Positions 1-12,720 of a DNA stretch of 64,000 nucleotides are shown in pieces. The translations under genes and the position numbers were made by a program. Source of the stretch: Channa striata (lineage: Eukaryota; Chordata; Actinopteri; Anabantiformes; Channidae). Below the pieces are notes generated by a model. It made no database searches and was not told the origin of the DNA. It saw only the letters and a list, made by a program, of their open reading frames with translations. The stretch is taken from assembly GCA_033026295.1 (NCBI GenBank), contig CM065178.1:25327585-25391584 (forward strand), read 5' to 3'. Position 1 is the first letter of the stretch, and each line of letters starts with the position of its first letter.

Positions 1-70
<70 letters not shown>
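1..70. repeat. (TG)n microsatellite
   Basis: A perfect TG dinucleotide run begins at the window edge and ends at a CGCGC transition, so its true length is unknown. It is the first of more than a dozen CA/TG tracts here, a density typical of teleost DNA. Confidence 0.97.
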
Positions 71-75
<5 letters not shown>

Positions 76-998
76 TCAGTGCGGCTCATTGGTAAGTGAG
101 TGTTAGTCCTGTCACAGCGACGCTCTGTTCAGCTAAAATTAGAAGCAGGTTTCTTGGAAAGACCAGACAAGAAATCAAAATCTTTTGTGATTCTGAAGCC
201 GAAGAAACAGGCCCAGGTCCAGTGGGTCAGAGCAAAGACAGAGACAGAGACGGGACACGAGCCTCAGACCCTTCGTGCAGCTCCGTCCTTCATCTCTGCT
301 CACATCATTAAACAACGACTTTTTTTTTATTCATGAAGTGAGTAAACGGTCCAAACCCGCCTCGTCCCCTGACCCTAATACCTGCTCATTCACGTGGCTG
401 GAACTGTGGCCCGCTCCTCTGTCCAGCTGTTTAAGGTCACAGACGATGGACTTAAACCTCACAGCCAAAGCGGCCACTTCTTCCTGATGGATGGAATGAT
501 GATGGCCTCTGTAGTGTTGATGAGGATGGGACAGATTTGACCTTTGACCTCCAAGTTCACGTCCGTTGATCCTCGAGTCCTGGTGGTTAAAAAACTGTAT
601 GTGAGGACACAGACAGCTGATTCTCTCACACTGCTGTAGTCACGGTCTCCTTCGCTGCCTCGTCTCCCTGTCCGGCCTCCTGCGTCCTCGGTGACCCGTC
701 CATCTCCTGAGCGTAATGAATGCCGACCTGCTGTCCCCTCCGGGCCTGGTCTGCCCACGCGTTCGTCCGCCTGCCCTCTGATTCATCTGCTCCCCTCGCT
801 CTGACGGCCGACGTCGCTGCCTATGCTAATAACCGGAATAATATGCTAATGGGAGAGTGAATATTCATGAGGGAGCTGGAGTTCGTTGAGGACGACAGGT
901 GGGAGCTGAGCCTCAAAGTCGGTGGGGGAAAGGTACGAAGAAAGTCTGTGTCCGTTCTGTCTAAACTTTGTGACCTGAGGCAGCTAACGAGGCCGCGA

Positions 999-1034
<36 letters not shown>

Positions 1035-4000
1035 TTACTGGGGCTGAGGACAAGTTTGTGCCTCCTCAGTCTCGACTGTAAGAGAAAAAGCGATTTGATG
1101 GGACGGAAACCACAGGTGGTGGACATGAGCTGGACGTTTGTCTCCTCAAAATGACCTCACTGTCATTGTCTCACTGTCTCACTGTCCGTCTCTTAATGTC
1201 TCCATGATCTGGGTCAGAGATGCCCGTCCTGCCACATTTCTGCGTCGACAGAGTTTCACTAGTGCTTAAATTTGATGAGACACACTGGATTAAATATAAA
1301 AACCATTAAGTTTTGGGCAGAATTTAACTGATGATGAAACAATGTGCTTGAAGTGAGCAGATGATAAAAACAAATTTGCAATGAAAACCTGTTTGGTGGT
1401 TCAGGTCTGCCCGGTTCTGAGCGGCTGTGGATTTTGATTCGGATCTTGTGACTTTTATTTTGACCATTTGTGAATTTCTCGCTCCTTCAATGACACATGA
1501 GAGTTACATTAAATTAAATTAAATGCATGAAATCTTTTCCTGGCATGAAACCGCATCCAGCTGTTGTACGCTGAACCTGACGATGTGGCCCCGCCTGGTC
1601 CTGGGGAACCTGCAGGTGTTTTTACGAGCCGGGCCTGAACAGATGAACGTCTCTGTTCATACGTGGTTTTGTCCTGATGAATAAGTAAAAGCTTCCCTGC
1701 AGCTTCGTCTCCGACAGCTCGTGAATGCAGCGTGAGGAGACACACTCACACGCTGTGATCCGGTAAAAGCCTCCTCCAACAGAGACGCTGTCCACGCGCT
1801 TCAGTGGACGTGAGCTGGAACCCTCCTTGATAAAAGCTCTTTTCTCAGACTGTCACAGCATCAGAGGGAGTCTGCGTTTCATTAGCCACGAAACACACAA
1901 ACCTGCTGTTTGTCTCCGTGAACGTGAACATGATTTTTCGTCGGTGGACTCGTGTGTCTTCTTACTTCTTCCTTTTTCTTCTTTGTGTTGATGTGACGTT
2001 AAGAGCTGAAAAATAAAAGGCCTCTTGCTGAATTTCGAACCTTTCAGCCTTCAAACAGGAAACGTTTGGAGGTAGAAAAGCAACAGGTCGGAGTTGAGGT
2101 TCGGAAAACCACTTGCTTCATGTTAAGTTGGATAATTGTGAGGTGAAAAGAACCTTGTTCCGTTCTTTCAGAGGTGACATGTGATCAAGCCCCGTGAAGG
2201 TGAACATCCTGCTGCGGTCCTGTTGGCCCCTTTCCTGTGTTTTGTCTGCTCCGGGATCAGAAGGCCGCCGTCCGCCGTCCCGGCCGCCCGATGACGCAGG
2301 CTGCGGCGTTCTGACATCACAGGGCGTAACATGAGGATAACTCGATGTGCTTCATAAACACTGTGGTTTGTGGCCTAACATCCCACTTCCTTCACCTGCA
2401 GGGTTTTAAGCAGATCCAGCTGAGCCTGAGGGCCTGATGAAATGCTGGCAGACCCCTCAGACGGCTCCGGGGTGTCGGCAGGTAAACGTGTGTTTCCACT
2501 GTGCACATGTTTGCAGAGCCAGTGACTTTTCCGGCTACCTGCAAAGAAACGAGAATCCCTGAAAACCCCAGTTTTTCACGTCTTCGGCGTCCGAAGGCGC
2601 TGATGGTTTGTCGGGGCTCTGCTAGAGAGACGGTTTTAACGAGGGACGGTGACGTGTCACAGATGGGTCACGGCGCTGACAGTTTGGGAGTTCGTGTCTT
2701 TCTGTCCTTTTGTGCGGATGAAAGGTGACGCAGAGCGATTTCTGCCGCGCGCACAGACCTTTGACTGACCCGTGAGGCTCGTGGCCTTTTGTTCTTCGAG
2801 CTCACGTCGCAGCAGTTCAGGGCGAAACCTTTAGCTCCAAGGCTGCTCAGCTGTTCCTGTGATGACCAGCGGGAGTGGACGCACAAGCACAGAGACTTTG
2901 AGGGGAGCGATGCTTCTGTCTCGTCCCCTCAGCCACCTGAAACCTGAGGACAAGCGGATCCATCCGGGGCCTGATCCCTGCAGATCAATAGCTGCTCCAG
3001 CTGGAGAGTGGACGAGTCTGTCAAAGAAATCATACAAACTATTACTGAGCCGGGGAAAAGACTTTGGACAGCGTCATAAAACCGGATTATTGTGGAACCA
3101 GTTCATGTTTGGTTTAATATGTGATTGAATGTGTTTTTTGAAATTTCTTTTACTGTGTTTGACAGTTGATCAGGACTCCTGCTCCGTGGTAAACTGTTCG
3201 TCTGTGATCCACATTCCGCTGTGGTTAGAGCTCCTTCTTTGGAGTGAGTGGACGGACTGGAAGTAAAAAGACACCGGGACACAGACCGGCACAAGGCCTC
3301 CTACAGGCCACAGGACCCACATTCTTTGTGTCGGCCTTTGTGGCTTTTTAAACTATTCGCTCATTTGGTGTTACGGTGTTTTGTCTCTTTAACCTCGTTT
3401 GGTTTTTGGTTTTTCTGACCTGAACCATTTGTTCCCCTGTCACCAGGGACGTGACGTGAAGACAGAAAAACCAAAAGTCTTTCTCAAAATGTTTCACCGT
3501 CTAACTTTAAATCACCTCGACCCCCTGGGCCACGGACACACCACGACGTGGTTCCGTTGGCTTCATCAGGTTGTGAGCGACACTCTGTGTTTGGACAGTT
3601 TGCAGCTGAGTGTGACGGATGAGAGTCGGCTCCAGTGAGGCTGCAGTTCACTGCTGTGGGTGATTTGCTCCGTTCAGGTTGTGAATGCGGGAGAAAATGG
3701 TGCCAGATTAAAATAGACAAACTGTTAAAACCTCGGTTTGACAGAACAGACCAGTGTAAGTGACGCTGAGCGTTGGACACAAAGAAGGACGGCGGTATTT
3801 GGGGGGCGTCACGACTCCGCCTCACATTTAAGATTCTGCGACTCGTGAACTGGAGGGAACAAGTGCTGCTGGGCACAGATCCTGGAACAGCAAACCACAA
3901 AGAACGAGGAGGAGACAGACGGAGAAACCAACACAGTGGATTCACAGAAGCTCACCCAGCCGGAAACCCCGAAGTCCTGCAGAAACAAGACGAGCCGCGT

Positions 4001-5437
4001 TCCGGCCTGATTTTAAACCTGAGATCCAACAACACACTCCTGCTCCTCCGGGTTTTATGTTCGATAGCAGAACAAAAGAAATAATGTCAGTCACATGTAA
4101 TTCACCACGTGTTCAGCCTGACGCAGCCCAGCCGTGTTCGTCGTGTTGTGAGGTTTTGTGTTGTGCTTGTGAGGCCAATTTTTTTAATCTGAAATGAAGA
4201 AGAAAATATGTGTCAGATCAGCTTGGTGACAAAAATACATTTTCGCCCATTTCAGAGGCCGACAGCATCTGTCAGAGCCAGACCTGGTTTTAGATTTTGT
4301 CTTTGCTTTGGTCCATTGAAATCAAACCACAACCCGGACGATAATTTATAATAATTTTTCTATTTTTGTGCAGTGAAGCTCTTTAATTCGCAGGATTTAT
4401 TACCACAACACTTGCTTCATCTTACCTTAAGTCGTCTTACGTCCTCTGAATAAAAAACTGCTTAAAGTTGGAGTGAAGTTCTGCACTTTGATTATAGATT
4501 TTCTTGGTTCTGGTTCACGGAGCAGCTCATCCTCGGGGAGCAGCAGGAGAGAGGAGCAATAACCTCTAACGTCTCCGCTCATTAATATTACAGGCAATAC
4601 AGTGAAATCTCAGCCTACTTTAACCTTTAAATAATTCACACAATAAAATCTTTTCTTTCTCGGCTCCCCATTAAACTGGAAGAAGGAGAAGAGCTGCTTC
4701 ACTCAAGTCTCTTTCCACCCAGTGAGACTTTTCCTAAAACCAGGTCCGACAGAAGCAGTTTCCCACAAAAACAACAGCAGCATGAGTCATTTTTAAATCC
4801 GGTCCAACTAGGACAGTTTCCTGTGGTTCATCTGTATTTTTATTGACCCTCTTGTGGAATGTTGCAGATGATTCGTGACTCACTAAAGCCACGAACAGGC
4901 TCAGAATAGGATTCCTGAAAGTGGGTTTGAAGTGACCTGGACGCATCCTTCAGGTATTTGCGCGCTGCCGTGACGCACGGTCACGTCTCGTTGGGTCAGC
5001 ATCAGAGATGAAGGCGCTGCAGGCAGGATGAGACCGGATCCGCTGTGCAGGACATGCGTGCACAGAAGAGCGTTGGCAGAGCTTCACTCCTCCCAGCAAC
5101 TCCTCGTCCTCCTGCGTGCTTGTGTTTGGATCAGTCCAGATCTGTTTTAAACGAGCTAAAGCCTGGAGACCGGGAGGAACTCTGTCCAAGCCGATCCGTG
5201 GACTTTACAGAGTCAGGTCTCGTGTGTGTCTGCAGACTGTTGTGGAGCCCAGAGATGCGCCCATCGGATGCATTTTAGTCCCATGATCAGGGGAAACTGT
5301 GTGGAAGTGCAGCCAAGCGCAGGTTGTGAACAGTCCAGAAGGAACCTGAAGACACTTCTGCCCTTTGTCCCCTCGTCGACGCAGCGAAGCACATCTCAGC
5401 TCATGTTTCGCACAGGTCGGACATAAGTGTGTGTGTG

Positions 5438-5491
<54 letters not shown>

Positions 5492-7600
5492 GTTGCACCT
5501 CTCCCAGCTGAAGTCGACCCACCTGCCCTTCACGTCTGATTGTAAAGCCTGGCGCCCCGAGGTCGAGGTACCGAGAGGGACACAAGGGATCCAAACAATA
5601 ATGTGATGGGTAAGATTATGAAATATTTATACTAGAAAGTCAAGACGCCAGAAAACGGTTCCAAAGAGGTTTGTGCCAGATGCGCGAAGTTTTACGCACA
5701 ACATTGTTCCACCTATGAAACGCGCAGCTAACACAGTCACATTGATGAAGTAAAAATGCCAACTGTGGTTCTTCTTTGTGTGTCTATCACCTTCACACAC
5801 GCACATCACACGTGATCACGGGCTGTCAGAGTGTGTGTCTGTGCTGTCCATGTGTCAATCAACACAGGAGAATTTATGAAATTATTTTTGAATAAGAGTG
5901 AATGTTGAAGTGAACCTGTTCACTTGGAAAATGCAGCATTAATTTGAACCAGGAGTCACAGAATCTCTGCAGGTTTTTCGTCTCGATGTCACCTGTTTAT
6001 TTCTTAAAGAGAAACTGAATTAATTTAATGTTCGTACAGCAGTAAAAGTTTAATATGAGTCTGACAATGGCCAAATATTAACACACACGGGATAAAATAC
6101 TCCAGCACCCTCTCATTCCCATAACTTCAACAACTGCTGATTTGGGACTAGGACCAGGTTCGCGTGTTCATGGAGCTGCAGAGTTTCTGGTCCAGCATCA
6201 GAATCGTCCAGGCACTGGTGCAGATTCACATGATGGTGGGAAGGTTTTTAGACAGACTGAGCCGAGCGAGCGCCAGCCAGGACCTGCATCAAGGAATGTA
6301 AGAGCATGTGAACAACAAATCCAAGCTGCTTTGACACATTGTGGGGCGTTAAGTCGAACTTTGCACATGAACGTGTTCAGAGGAACATTCAGTGTGTGAC
6401 GTATGAGCCTGTGAAGGAGGGAGCTGGTCCTCTCAGGAAACGCTGATGGCGCTGACCTTTGAGTCGGCGTCTGTCCGACACCGACTGCTCGTGTGGGCGT
6501 AAATGAGCCCCTGGCTCATGTCGCCATGGAAACACGATGAGAGGAGCAGGTCGCAGGAAATTTCTGTGGGCCTTCAAGTTCAAACGTGCAGCTCTTCAGC
6601 AGGTCAAACTCTTCTCGATCCTCGCAGGAGGTTCGTGGGTCCGTTGCTGCTCTTCCCTGACCCGGCAGAACGTGCTGCGGAACACAAAGTCCTGCTGCAG
6701 TTTCTGAACAGCAGGTTCTTCAGCCAACAGACGCTTTATCCCCTGATGCTGCAGCCGAGACATCATCACCTCAACCCCACTGACGATCCCATCACCAGCA
6801 CAAGATGTCGGTGAAATGGACAGTGCATGAGCTGTTTGCTGGAAGCGGAGCTGAAGGGAAGCGCACAGAATGTCAGGAAGAGCTGAGAGCAGCCTTTGAT
6901 TTAACCGTGTCAGAGCCGTGAATCGATTTCTACACTGTGTTCCAGTTCTAAAATGTGGACTGAGGGAAGCTGCACATGAGCCTCCAGACGCGTCACGGGT
7001 CCCGTGAACAGCCGACGTCAGTGGCCTTCAGGAGGAGATACTTATTGAAACTCTCTCAGGAAACTTAAGAGTTCAGAAACTGACTTCCGCACTTGTCACG
7101 TGATCAAAAAAAAGGGCGAAACAATTTCCTGCGTAAAATCATTTTAAAATTCATAAAGACACAGAGTAAAGGATCAACCTCCAGGCTGCTGCAGTTCGGC
7201 AGAATGGAGCTGAAGCTCCTGAGTGGACTTTTACTCCCCTCTAACTCTGAACCTTAATGAGGCGTTTCACCAATTCGTTGCCTTTTTTTGTTTGTTTTTG
7301 CATCATTTCCCACAAATTTGACTGTTTCGTTAATAAAGTTTCGATTGATTTCCTTCAGTTCTGCTGGACATTAAGTGAATCGCACTTTCTGCTGCTGATG
7401 CTCCACGAATTGGCTGAGAAATACTAGAACATTGGACTCATGGAATTATGAGGTTTTGCCTTGCAGAAGAAGAATGTGGCTCCTCTGTTCTGAGTTTCCT
7501 TCTAACTTCTCCTAATCTTCTTCCTCTCCTTGTTTTTCCCTCCCTCATTTCACTTCCTTTCACCCTATAATCCTCTTCCTCCTCCTCCTCCTCGCTGCAG
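71..7600. other. Intergenic or 5' intronic region, no coding gene recognised
   Basis: About 7.5 kb upstream of the first fam163b coding exon. Open frames are short, lack recognisable domains and have no convincing splice-linked partners. The stretch holds a (CA)n tract at 1002-1033, a long (GT)n tract at 5427-5488 and otherwise unique-looking sequence. The fam163b coding exon starts at a splice acceptor (AG at 7599-7600), so at least one untranslated 5' exon and the promoter probably lie here or further left. I could not place them. Confidence 0.6.
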
Positions 7601-7623
7601 GCTGTTGATGGGGAGCTTTTCGA

Positions 7624-8733
7624 ATGTCAGCCGGGACAGTGGTCATCGCAGGAGGGATTCTGGCCACAGTCATCTTACTGACCATCGTCGCTGTGCTGTG
7701 TTTATGTAGGTTACAGGTAGGACACTTTGACGACACGTCCACCAGGTCTCACAGGACAAAGGTTCCACTGCTGTACATGCAGCAGGGGTCTGAGAAAAAA
7801 AAAACTCTTCTGACAAACCAAGGCGTCACACGGTTCTGCTGTGTTCATTTTTTGGCGTGTCACAGTGACTCCACGGGTTCGCTCTTGGACCTAGAGTGAC
7901 GCCAAAGCGAAAATGTGGAAAGTCGTTTGCACACACACAAAAACTGCGATACGCTTAAAGAAATAACTTCAGGGTTTCATGTAGAGACCATATGGGTTTT
8001 AACACAGTCCAAAATTTGTCCCCAACCTACCAATGGTTGCAAGACCATCACATCGGCTTTGAACCTCTGAAGTAAAGCAGCAGTTTTAGAGCCACAACCA
8101 AAGACGTCCCCAAGTTTGTTCAGCCGTAAAATCGCAGTGTTTCCGCGCACGTTCTCGTTAACACGGTTAACGCACCGACTCGCGCTGGTACAACCTCTGA
8201 CCCCCTGGGAATCTGTCCACTCTCCACCACCATCATAGTCAATGTTTATTGGTGAATCCATGGTCTTCACTAACGTGTCTTCTGTCCCCCAGTATTACTG
8301 CTGTAAGAGGGAGGAGTCAGAGAAGGGGGAAGAGGAGGAGCCCGAGCTAACCAGCATGTCACCATCCCGCCCCCTGGCTCTGTGTGCTCCTCCTTCGCCT
8401 ACAACCCCGGAGCACTACAGCGACCCGGAGACCTACCCGCCCACCTTCCTCACTGAGGCCAACGGGCCTGCCAGCTACTCGCCCACGCCGCCGCCGCGTA
8501 GGTGCCAGCGTTCCCATCCCTTCTGCCCGTCCTGCGCCCGCTGCTCGCTGCCCTTCTACCTGCAGCACCCGGAGAGGCTGTGTAACGGCGGGCGCAGGGT
8601 CAGCTACAGAACTGTGCAGCAGCAGGACCTGGACCTGCCCGTGGACCTGGAGAGTTTCTACCAGAAGCTCAACCTCATCCGCTCGGTCACCATGAAGGAG
8701 GTGGTCACCCACAGCATCAGCACGGACGTGTAA
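7624..8733 (+). CDS. fam163b: FAM163B-like single-pass membrane protein
   Basis: Two coding exons: 7624-7716 and 8293-8733, joined in phase 0 across a 576-bp GT-AG intron; 177 residues. Exon 1 begins after a polypyrimidine tract and CAG at 7598-7600, leaving 23 bases of 5' UTR before the ATG. Residues 1-31 form a short N-terminus and one membrane helix (MSAGTVVIAGG, then Leu/Val/Ile-rich, ending CRLQ). It continues YYCCKREESE, an acidic stretch, a proline-rich middle, a Cys cluster (FCPSCARCS) and the C-terminal ISTDV, all hallmarks of the FAM163 family. The CNGGRRVSYR segment and the acidic E/D run resemble FAM163B more than FAM163A. Location beside adamtsl2, as in human 9q34.2, supports this. 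Molecular function is not established. At 177 residues it is slightly longer than the roughly 166 of human FAM163B. The 3' UTR is unbounded; AATAAA hexamers occur at 9802, 9824, 10305 and 10365. Confidence 0.9.
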
Positions 8734-8984
8734 GAGCCGGCAGGGCGGGGGCAGCGCCGCCTGTGGCCTGGGGGTGATTCGTACCAACACAACGTCATGC
8801 AAGTATAGCGACGTGCAGCAGCTTTCACACGGTGCTGTTACACCTGCAGCCATGTTGGACGTGTCCAGCAGCAGGACACATTTCTGAGCAGGCACATGTG
8901 TCAGACTTGAAGAAACAAATATGTCAGTTCTGTTTAATAGCAAAACACGAGTCCGAGTATCAACACGTAAATGTCTGTGCACAA

Positions 8985-9221
8985 ATGGTAAATGTTCTGC
9001 ACTTATATATATATATATATGGAGCTTTTCTACCTGTTGGTGCTCAAAGCGCTTCACACTGCTTCTTATCTATCCATTCACACGTTCACACACCGATGGG
9101 GGAGGCACTATGCAGCTGGCCGACGCTCACCGGGAGCAACTAAGTTGCTCAAAGACACTTCGACATGTGACCAGTAGGATTGGTGGACGACGGCGCTACC
9201 AACTGTGCCACAGTCGCCCGC
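8985..9221 (-). repeat. Teleost SINE-like repeat with tRNA-like end (antisense)
   Basis: Read on the minus strand, the element starts near 9221 with a tRNA-like head (GTGGCACAGTTGGTAGCGCC, an A-box-like motif). It continues through the 'ATGTCGAAGTGTC' segment, the 'CACTGTGAAGCGCTTTGAGC'-type segment (imperfect here) and ends in an AT-rich 'TATATAAGTGCAGAACATTTACC' region. This order matches a repeat I know to be very common in teleosts. The B box is degenerate and part of the middle is deleted, so it is an old copy. An (AT)n tract at 9003-9020 has expanded inside it. It lies in the 3' UTR or 3' flank of fam163b. A second copy of the family is in slc2a8 intron 3. Confidence 0.7.
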
Positions 9222-10577
9222 AAAATGTTCAAAAGTGTCTGTGTATTTAATCCTGCAGCTGCATGTTTTTTGTGTTTGCTGAATCACTTCACACCTCAGA
9301 CGTGGAGTTTGTCATCTGTTAGCTGGAAGCTTCTGGACGTCGTGCTCTGCTCAGGTGCTTTCCTGGTGATACGTGCAATAGGCCAAAAGAAGAAGAAGAG
9401 GAAGAAGGAAAACACCTGTGCAGGTGTGCGTGTGTTGCTGTGAAGGTTGTATGACAGAATCTCTCGGAGCCTGAATCTCCGTTTGTGAATTTGAACGTGT
9501 CTCTGGTGAGTCGTTCACACAAGTCCCGTGAAGTTCTGTACGTGTTGATTTGTTCATTCGGAGTTTTTATTGTTTTTATTGATGACAAATCTGAATCCAC
9601 GAGAAATGATTATGTAAGTAGAAAGTAGAAATTAGAAGTAAAGTAGTAGATGTATCTGCACTGGGCTGTGATGTGTGTGTGTGTGTGTGTGTGTGGGAGT
9701 CAGTTTGAGTGTGACATCACACAGGATGTCACCGTGACAAGGGCTTTTCTGAAACCTTCAACCCTGTCTGCAAGTTTGACGTCCGTTCCTTCTGATGGAA
9801 GAATAAAAGAGAATCTTTTTTGGAATAAAACTCGGATGATAACGTGTGATTCACCTGCTGGATGTTTCACGTCATTTAGCTCCGTTCACAAACCAACTCC
9901 TGGATCCTGCAACCTGCAGCTGCTATCGACATTAACATTAAATACTATAAATGCAGGAAGCGTTTGTCCATCACACAGGCGCCATCAGGGGAGTATCGGC
10001 CGCACAGACGCTGTCTCCTCTACCTGAGAGAGCTGGACCGTTGCTTCCTGCTTCACCTGTGATGGACGTTCACCGTGTTTCAGGTTGGATTTGCCTGTTT
10101 TCTTGTCATCAGAACATCATCTACAGTAGCAGCAGCAATAATAATAATACTTGTAAGTTAAAAAGCCAAGTACAGCTCACACCGTGCTGAATGTCTTAGA
10201 TTGGACAGCTGGACAGAGGAAGGACACGCTGGACAAACTGTTCGGGGGGATTTTAGGGAACAAGCTTTCGGTTCTGTAATTCACACTGCTGCCCATAAAC
10301 TAGGAATAAAATATTTTTACCACTTCTCGTGAAATGACTGTGACAATGCGATTTATCCTTGACAAATAAAGTGTATAACTGCTCAAAACTTTACTGATAA
10401 ATCTCTTCCAAATATATCAAAGTGAAAATTAAACACAATTAGGCTTTTTAAAAAAGAAAGTGTCTGAAAACAAAATGCAGCCGTGTATTTGGATAAGATG
10501 CTGAGGAAGAACCAGGTTCATTGGTTCTATAGTGAAGAGCTGCGACCAGCAGGGGGCGTCAGATGCTGTTAATGCTT

Positions 10578-10628
<51 letters not shown>

Positions 10629-12720
10629 TGCTTTCTGGGAGAACAGTGACATGGACCAGCAGAGCACAGAGGGGCAGATTTGCACATGATCATCAGTAGC
10701 TGCACCAACAAGCTGAGGCCAAACTTCAATTCCTTCAACCTTGTCGGCGGAAACACTGTCTGAAAAGGCTTTTTCAACTTCACTAAATGAGCATTTTAAC
10801 AGAGGAAAGGTGCAAAAGAAAAGGCTCCTGAGTGAGCGCCGGGCTTATGTAGGAATAAATATGTCAGGTTCGTCGTCAAATAGAACAAATAATGAGCCAA
10901 TATTTGCTTTATGTGGTGATACATAGAAAGTAAAATATCCCAATGTGCCGTCAGGCCATAAATTGGTGTATCAGACTCTTGACACTCAAACATCACGTCG
11001 GGATATTTTGACTTGATATTTAACTGATCAAAAGCTCCTGTGCGTTTAAACATTAGTGTCATTCAGATGGTTTGATGGTTGTGATGCCACATCGACGACT
11101 TTCGCTGCATGTCACTCTGCCGCCCCAACAAGAACATTAATTCTTCTTTCAACACTGAGCTACAAGTTGCTGCGTCGTCATCTACATCACGATTATGAAC
11201 AAAATCTATTTTAAGCCGATCATTAGTCCTCAGGTTGACAACCCGTTTACTGAGGCAGAGAATGTAGTTGTGTGGCTACAGCGCTGGGATAGGACGTATG
11301 TAAAGGACTGATGAGGTAGAAAGACTGTCCGGATCTAACGGGATCCATGAATCCCTGGAGCTGGTTAACATCTCCGCTCATGAGTCTACCATATGGTCGT
11401 CAGGGCAGCGCTCAGAGGAAGCCTGCGCTCGCTGCCCAACCACTGAAGTTCACCAAACGCCTGGACACTCCACAATGTCTCGTGTCCTGATGAAACCCAG
11501 GTTGACTTTGCTCGGCTTACAAAGGGAAGCGTTTTCCAAGCGGCGAAGCACGTTGTGTCGCTGCGTCGTGATTTGGGTTTTCTGCTGTCTGCGAGCTGAG
11601 AGTCAGCGTGATGCGAACACTGAAGTAAATCTACTGGGAATGACTGAAAAACAAAATGTGCTTTTCGGAGACGAAGCCCAGACTCCACAGAGATGCTGTC
11701 CACCCCAGACATCCTGAAGCTGCTCGCTGAGGACGCGTGGTCCAAAATTCCTCCTGAACACTGTGCAGATCTTCTGCAGCTTGTTAAATCCAAGGGTTCA
11801 CTTACTTTCCCCAACGCCGCTTTCACTAGTTGACGAGAAATAGGAACGCTTCTAATGATTTGGGTGTGATTAGCAGAGCACATGCGACTGTGACCGAGGT
11901 CGGATCAGATTTTATGACCAGGTCAAGCTGCAAACCAGGTCTTTGACCTGCACCGTGTAAATTTAAAGATTCATATAAAGCAAAACAGAGACGCACAGTG
12001 ATCATCTGAACTGTTATTTAATTGAAAGTCAGTACCATTAGCTTTTCAGTTTATCATCAACAGTACACAATCTCCATACTTACAATGTACAAAGAGGTAT
12101 CAGTTATATAAAACACAGTACGAATAGTTAGAGACATACATGTACACGTCTGAATACATTTCAACCATACTTCAAGTGTCAGGAATCTTTCTGTCTGTGT
12201 TTGCGTCTCACACAGGCGCAGAGCAGAGCTGGCATCTGTTGACCCGATGCGTTGCCTTCGGCCGGCATCGGGAACGTCGCGATAAATGAACATGTGCTAT
12301 GACTAATAAATATGCCTCCGCGAGCCGGCACGGCGCCGAGCGGCACGCGGCGGAGTGGAAACACTGGAAAACGTCTGGCTTCCTGTTGGGCCGTGCCAGA
12401 CACCGAAGTGAAGCGCAATTAAATAAGACTTCATAAAGACTATTCGATATTCTAATCATGCAGTATATTCAGCTGAGAAATAATTTAATAGATCTTTTCT
12501 CTGCAGCGGCGGACACACCGATAATGGAGCCGTGTGTCTGGCTGATGTGTTCTGATCCGTTTTAGACAATGGTGGAGCTTTACAGCTGAACCCGGCTCCA
12601 GGCTGACAGACGCTGACTATTCGCTGTAGGTTTTAGTGTCTGCGGGAGCTGCTGAAAATATGATAACTACTACTAGTACTACTGAGAGTCGGGGGGGGAG
12701 AGAGGCGGCGGTGTCCTGGA
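9222..12720. other. Intergenic region between convergent fam163b and adamtsl2
   Basis: Holds the 3' ends of two convergent genes. For fam163b (+) there are AATAAA hexamers at 9802-9807, 9824-9829, 10305-10310 and 10365-10370. For adamtsl2 (-) an ATTAAA (TTTAAT on + at 12017-12022) about 700 bases past its stop is the best polyadenylation candidate I see. (GT)n tracts lie at 9672-9695 and 10581-10624. No further gene is recognised. Confidence 0.55.
11700..11834 (+). mobile_element. Possible Tc1-like transposase C-terminal relic
   Basis: One forward frame reads LKLLAEDAWSKIPPEHCADL followed by a Leu/Lys stretch. This resembles the end of Tc1/mariner transposases, where a 'W-x-K-I-P-P-E-x-C' segment precedes the last helix. 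No catalytic DDE core, upstream homology or terminal repeat was seen, and the reading frame is short. This rests on one motif only. Confidence 0.28.

Noticed and set aside
3484..3945. A 153-codon minus-strand open frame
   Set aside because: No recognisable domain, no splice signals matching an exon structure, and composition like the surrounding intergenic DNA.
8359..9057. A 232-codon open frame on the minus strand
   Set aside because: It is antisense to fam163b exon 2, which has a clear conserved protein on the plus strand. GC-rich, proline-coding DNA tends to leave the opposite strand open, and this frame shows no domain.
11386..11883. A 165-codon minus-strand open frame
   Set aside because: No recognisable protein. 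The opposite strand carries the only weak similarity (Tc1-like), and that is itself doubtful.
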